Of a stretch of 64,000 bases of DNA, positions 61,038 to 64,000 are shown in pieces (the first letter of the stretch is position 1; the number at the start of each line of letters is the position of its first letter). The stretch lies in assembly GCA_001516025.1 (NCBI GenBank), contig LOEU01000015.1, forward strand, positions 118,836 to 182,835, in the 5' to 3' direction. The notes beneath the pieces were generated by a model, which was not told the origin of the DNA, searched no databases, and worked only from the letters and a program-made list of their open reading frames with translations. Position numbers and translations under genes: made by a program. The stretch comes from a bacterium BRH_c32 (GTDB lineage Bacteria; Bacteroidota; Ignavibacteria; Ignavibacteriales; Melioribacteraceae).

Positions 61038-61175
61038 TGGCGTCCCTTTTTAGAGAATAATATACAATGAAATGCTAAATAGTCATACAACACAAATAAA
61101 TATATAATTTTCAAGCATTCCACAATAAAAAACCGGTTAATAACTAAAGAAATTTATTTATTCATATAACAGCAT

Positions 61176-61213
61176 ATAAAAAAAACTGCCGGAACTTTTT
61201 CAGGCACCGGCAG
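61176..61213 (-). terminator. Rho-independent terminator of NHL/SGNH protein gene
   Basis: CTGCCGG (61186-61192) pairs with CCGGCAG (61207-61213) across a 14-base loop; on the minus strand a run of eight T follows. It lies 42 bases after the stop at 61255. This is the clearest intrinsic terminator in the window. Confidence 0.85.
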
Positions 61214-61254
61214 CTTATTAATACAATATACTACTGACTATTTTACTTCTATAG

Positions 61255-64000
61255 TCATTTCATTAGGATCATTTTCTTTGCTTGGGCAAATTTTGATTGT
61301 CCATCTACCGTTACCATTATACGATAAACATAAAATCCTGAACTCAAATCAGATGCGTCCCATTTAAGATTATAACTTCCTGCGTCTTGAAGACCCTGTT
61401 GAAGAGAAGCAACTTCACGACCAAGCACATCATAAACTCTTAAATCAACCATTCCGGTCATTGGAATTGCATAAGAAATAGTTGTAGTAGGATTAAATGG
61501 ATTAGGATAATTCTGCATCAAAGCGAAATCTGTCGGAATAATTTCTTGTTCTGATTTTTCTACATCTGAAAGTACATAATCCCATATTTTTGCTTTTACC
61601 ATTTGATCAAAAATGAATTTATGCCCGGCATTATTTATATGAACACCATCGCCTGAATTATATTTAGATTTAACACTCCCATCAGCATTAGCCAATTCAT
61701 CAAATACATTAATTGCCTTGCCTTTGAAATAAGCTAAGACAGAATCTCTAACATCTTTTTGAAGCTGCATCTGTGCGGCTGATAGATTACGAGGTTGGGT
61801 AGTAGTAACCCACATCGGTACTTTTTGCGAAGCAGCGGTGGCTTCAATAATTCTATAATTACCCATCTGCTCTGCTATTGTATAACCATTTGTAACATCA
61901 TTGCTTGGAAGATTAACTATAATAGCATCCGGCTTATAGGTTAAACCAAAAGTGATATTATTATTCTTCTTTGGAGTTGGTCTTCCTGAAGGTGGAACGA
62001 ATGCTGACGGCATTAAGTCATATGTTGTATATCCGCCGATAGCGAGATTAACAACTTGAGCATTGATATCTTTAGACTTAACATACGTCTTAAATCTTGC
62101 TACCCAAGAACTATCATAAGTGGATGCTCCGGCTCCGGCAGCAGTGGACGATCCAATAACAACAATCATATTAGAATTATCGCCATTGACAACTTTATTA
62201 CCCTTCATCCTTAATTCATCTATAAACCAAGTTCGAGGAGAAGTGCTTACTTTATCTTGTCCGAAGAAAATTGTTTTTATTCTTGTTACATCAGCTTTAC
62301 CCGGCTTAGCTATAAAATCTGCCAATGGCACAATAATCTGTACCCACTTATTTGCAGGAACATCTAAAACATAATTTGAAAGCGATAATTTTTCTGTTTT
62401 TTGATTGCTAAGATCCTCTAAATAAACCAAAGGAAGATCATTAGAAGGTGTATCGGTTTCAGTGAATACTCTTATTGAAAGTGTGTCTTTGAAATTTAGA
62501 TCACGTCCGGGCCAGTCAATACCTGCAATTGCCAATCCCCAGTCACCACCGGTTTTCGATTCCCAATTCATTTTAATTGAGTAGTTGCCTGCTAATGAGT
62601 ATTTAGAAGATACCGGGGCTTTAACACTATTTTCTAAAGCTAAGGTACTTGGGGCATTTGCAAATCCAAAACTTGGATCGTAAAATACTTTTGTAGGGCT
62701 ATCACTAAAAAAAATAAAATCAGCCAAACTTGATGTTTTAGGAGAAACCAAACTAAATGTATATTCACTCTTAGCGGTTTGTGTTGTATCATCAACATTT
62801 TTTATTCTTACTAAATATTGATTTCCTTTAAATGCGGCGGTAGTCCAAGTATATTCTCCCGTAGCAGGTGTTGATTCAATAATTTTATTCCAAGAGGAAC
62901 CATTATTGTATGAATATTCTATTTTAACATTCTTTATATTTTTTGCTTCATAAAGAATTTTTCTAGGTGACGCTGTATCCCATTCTTGATATCCATTCGG
63001 AGATATTAAAGTAAGCTTAGTAACTAAAACTAATATCTTGAATGTTGCATTACTCTCATCTTTCATATTTGGTTTGGTTGCATCGCTGATTCTTACTTTT
63101 GCATTATCGGTTATACTCGATGGAATCAACCAATCATATTTTCCTAAAGAAGCATCAACAGTTGTAATATCTTTCCATGTTGTACCATTATCAATAGTGT
63201 ATTCGATTTTAATATTTGCAATTCCTGAACTGCTCCATTTAATTTCTTGAGTAGTCCCCACTCCCCATTCTTCATTGCCGTTCGGAGCTTTTAAATCAAC
63301 AAAGATAGAAGGAATTGAACTTACATCAAATCTCATTACTCTATTATTACTATAATCAGCTACCCATATATTGCTTCTTTGTTCATCGATATACATAGCT
63401 CTGGGTACGTTGAAGCTTGATGCAGTCGGAGGACTTGGATTTAGCTTTGACACAAAATCCTCTTGCCCTAAAACACCATCGGCATCAGCGCCATTTGGCT
63501 TATTAGCCGCATCATTAAATATCAATATTCTATGATTGTTCTCTTGAACGGTATATATTCTTCCTTTACTATCACCCCAAATAAATCTTGTAGTTCCCGT
63601 TCCATTTATTGTTGTGTTTGATGCTTTAGTTACGAAGTCGGGTTGACCCAATACACCATCAGCATCTGCGCCATCTGCTTTTATCTTGGCACTGCTGAAT
63701 TTTAAGTATCTATTATTTCCATAATCACTTACCCAAAGATTGCCATCTTTATCTACATAAACAGCATTTGGATTAGCCATCTTTGATGCTGTCAATCCAC
63801 TTGAGTTTGTTGCGAAATCGGGCTGTCCTAATACTCCATTTGCATTTGCTCCGTTTGCTTTCGATGCTGCATTATCCCAACGGCTTACTCTATGATTATT
63901 AAATTCACTAACCCAAAGTGAACCACTATCATCGACATAAATTCCGCAAGGTCCTGATAATTGATTTGCATCTTTACCTGCATTCTTTGATACGAAATCG
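61255..64000 (-). CDS. Multimodular NHL-repeat / SGNH-hydrolase surface protein with T9SS tail (partial, N-terminus beyond window)
   Basis: The frame is open through the right edge, so at least 914 residues are present and the start is missing. From the N-terminal side: NHL repeats with a recurring VLGQPDFV motif and NLWVSDYGNNRYLKF-type blades (at least four); two Ig-like units PNGNEEWGVGTTQEIKWSSSG and PNGYQEWDTASPRKILY; a carbohydrate-binding-like beta-sandwich; an SGNH hydrolase domain with VIGSSTAAGAGAST (Ser in GSS instead of GDS), NLPSNDVT and DGVHINNAGHKF; and a sorting domain with MQNYPNPFNPTTTI. The NHL part probably forms a beta-propeller for binding, and the SGNH part an esterase acting on polysaccharide. 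Terminator follows. Confidence 0.82.
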   Translation of the reverse strand, partial: DFVSKNAGKDANQLSGPCGIYVDDSGSLWVSEFNNHRVSRWDNAASKANGANANGVLGQPDFATNSSGLTASKMANPNAVYVDKDGNLWVSDYGNNRYLKFSSAKIKADGADADGVLGQPDFVTKASNTTINGTGTTRFIWGDSKGRIYTVQENNHRILIFNDAANKPNGADADGVLGQEDFVSKLNPSPPTASSFNVPRAMYIDEQRSNIWVADYSNNRVMRFDVSSIPSIFVDLKAPNGNEEWGVGTTQEIKWSSSGIANIKIEYTIDNGTTWKDITTVDASLGKYDWLIPSSITDNAKVRISDATKPNMKDESNATFKILVLVTKLTLISPNGYQEWDTASPRKILYEAKNIKNVKIEYSYNNGSSWNKIIESTPATGEYTWTTAAFKGNQYLVRIKNVDDTTQTAKSEYTFSLVSPKTSSLADFIFFSDSPTKVFYDPSFGFANAPSTLALENSVKAPVSSKYSLAGNYSIKMNWESKTGGDWGLAIAGIDWPGRDLNFKDTLSIRVFTETDTPSNDLPLVYLEDLSNQKTEKLSLSNYVLDVPANKWVQIIVPLADFIAKPGKADVTRIKTIFFGQDKVSTSPRTWFIDELRMKGNKVVNGDNSNMIVVIGSSTAAGAGASTYDSSWVARFKTYVKSKDINAQVVNLAIGGYTTYDLMPSAFVPPSGRPTPKKNNNITFGLTYKPDAIIVNLPSNDVTNGYTIAEQMGNYRIIEATAASQKVPMWVTTTQPRNLSAAQMQLQKDVRDSVLAYFKGKAINVFDELANADGSVKSKYNSGDGVHINNAGHKFIFDQMVKAKIWDYVLSDVEKSEQEIIPTDFALMQNYPNPFNPTTTISYAIPMTGMVDLRVYDVLGREVASLQQGLQDAGSYNLKWDASDLSSGFYVYRIMVTVDGQSKFAQAKKMILMK

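Noticed and set aside
1..64000. CRISPR array, prophage, insertion sequence or tRNA
   Set aside because: No regular short direct repeats, no transposase or integrase frames, and no cloverleaf sequence were seen on either strand.

Overview
The window is AT-rich DNA with almost every gene on the minus strand. Secreted proteins repeatedly end in a C-terminal sorting domain containing NYPNPFNPTT. That wording of the type IX secretion (T9SS) tail, together with PorV-like proteins and TonB-dependent receptors without any SusD, points to Ignavibacteriota (Melioribacter/Ignavibacterium-like) rather than classical Bacteroidia. This is inference from motifs; there is no rRNA or tRNA gene here.

Region by region. 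1-437: a partial conserved gene. 593-2389: a secreted sulfatase. 2666-22671: one long operon-like run for alginate use. It encodes a TonB receptor, a large T9SS-exported surface protein, PorV-like and FadL-like barrels, a beta-helix surface protein, a surface PL6 lyase, two periplasmic heparinase II/III-fold lyases (one clearly PL17), then KdgF, DEH reductase, hexuronate MFS permease, KDG kinase and KDPG aldolase. A FadR-type GntR regulator (22827-23582) sits just upstream. 23668-28786: an ABC exporter/Lol-like cassette (LolA-like protein, two FtsX-type permeases, an ATPase, a barrel protein). 28993-30730: a small DUF1761 protein and an MFS exporter. 30970-32168: two plus-strand envelope genes (small barrel, OmpA lipoprotein). 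32388-54703: a second minus-strand run for an N-acetylhexosamine-containing, probably uronate-containing polysaccharide. It encodes a TonB receptor, a T9SS surface protein, PorV, a ROK regulator, an oxidoreductase, two GH20-type enzymes, two SSS symporters, NagA, a GH18-like secreted protein, a NagX/HGSNAT-like acyltransferase, an SGNH esterase and a Tat-exported heparinase-fold lyase. 54783-59535: two surface proteins made of tandem carbohydrate-binding-like domains. 59899-60696: a TspO-related membrane protein. 60845-61037: a frameshifted small gene. 61255-64000: a partial multimodular NHL/SGNH surface protein.

How the genes work together. In locus 1, PL6 on the cell surface cuts alginate, oligomers enter through the TonB receptor, PL17 and its relative reduce them to unsaturated monouronate in the periplasm, the MFS permease imports it, and KdgF, the SDR, KdgK and Eda convert it to pyruvate and glyceraldehyde-3-phosphate. 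In locus 2 the lyase and hexosaminidases would free unsaturated uronate and GlcNAc; GlcNAc would need a kinase and NagB from elsewhere, and the uronate could use the KdgF branch of locus 1.

Both loci start with the same three-gene block, TonB receptor - fibronectin-like protein with a variant sorting domain - PorV. This block stands where SusC/SusD would stand in Bacteroidia and is the most interesting candidate system here. Several strong hairpins lie between co-directional genes and probably set expression steps inside the runs. Two or three of the longest possible starts are better moved inward on hairpin or ribosome-binding-site grounds.
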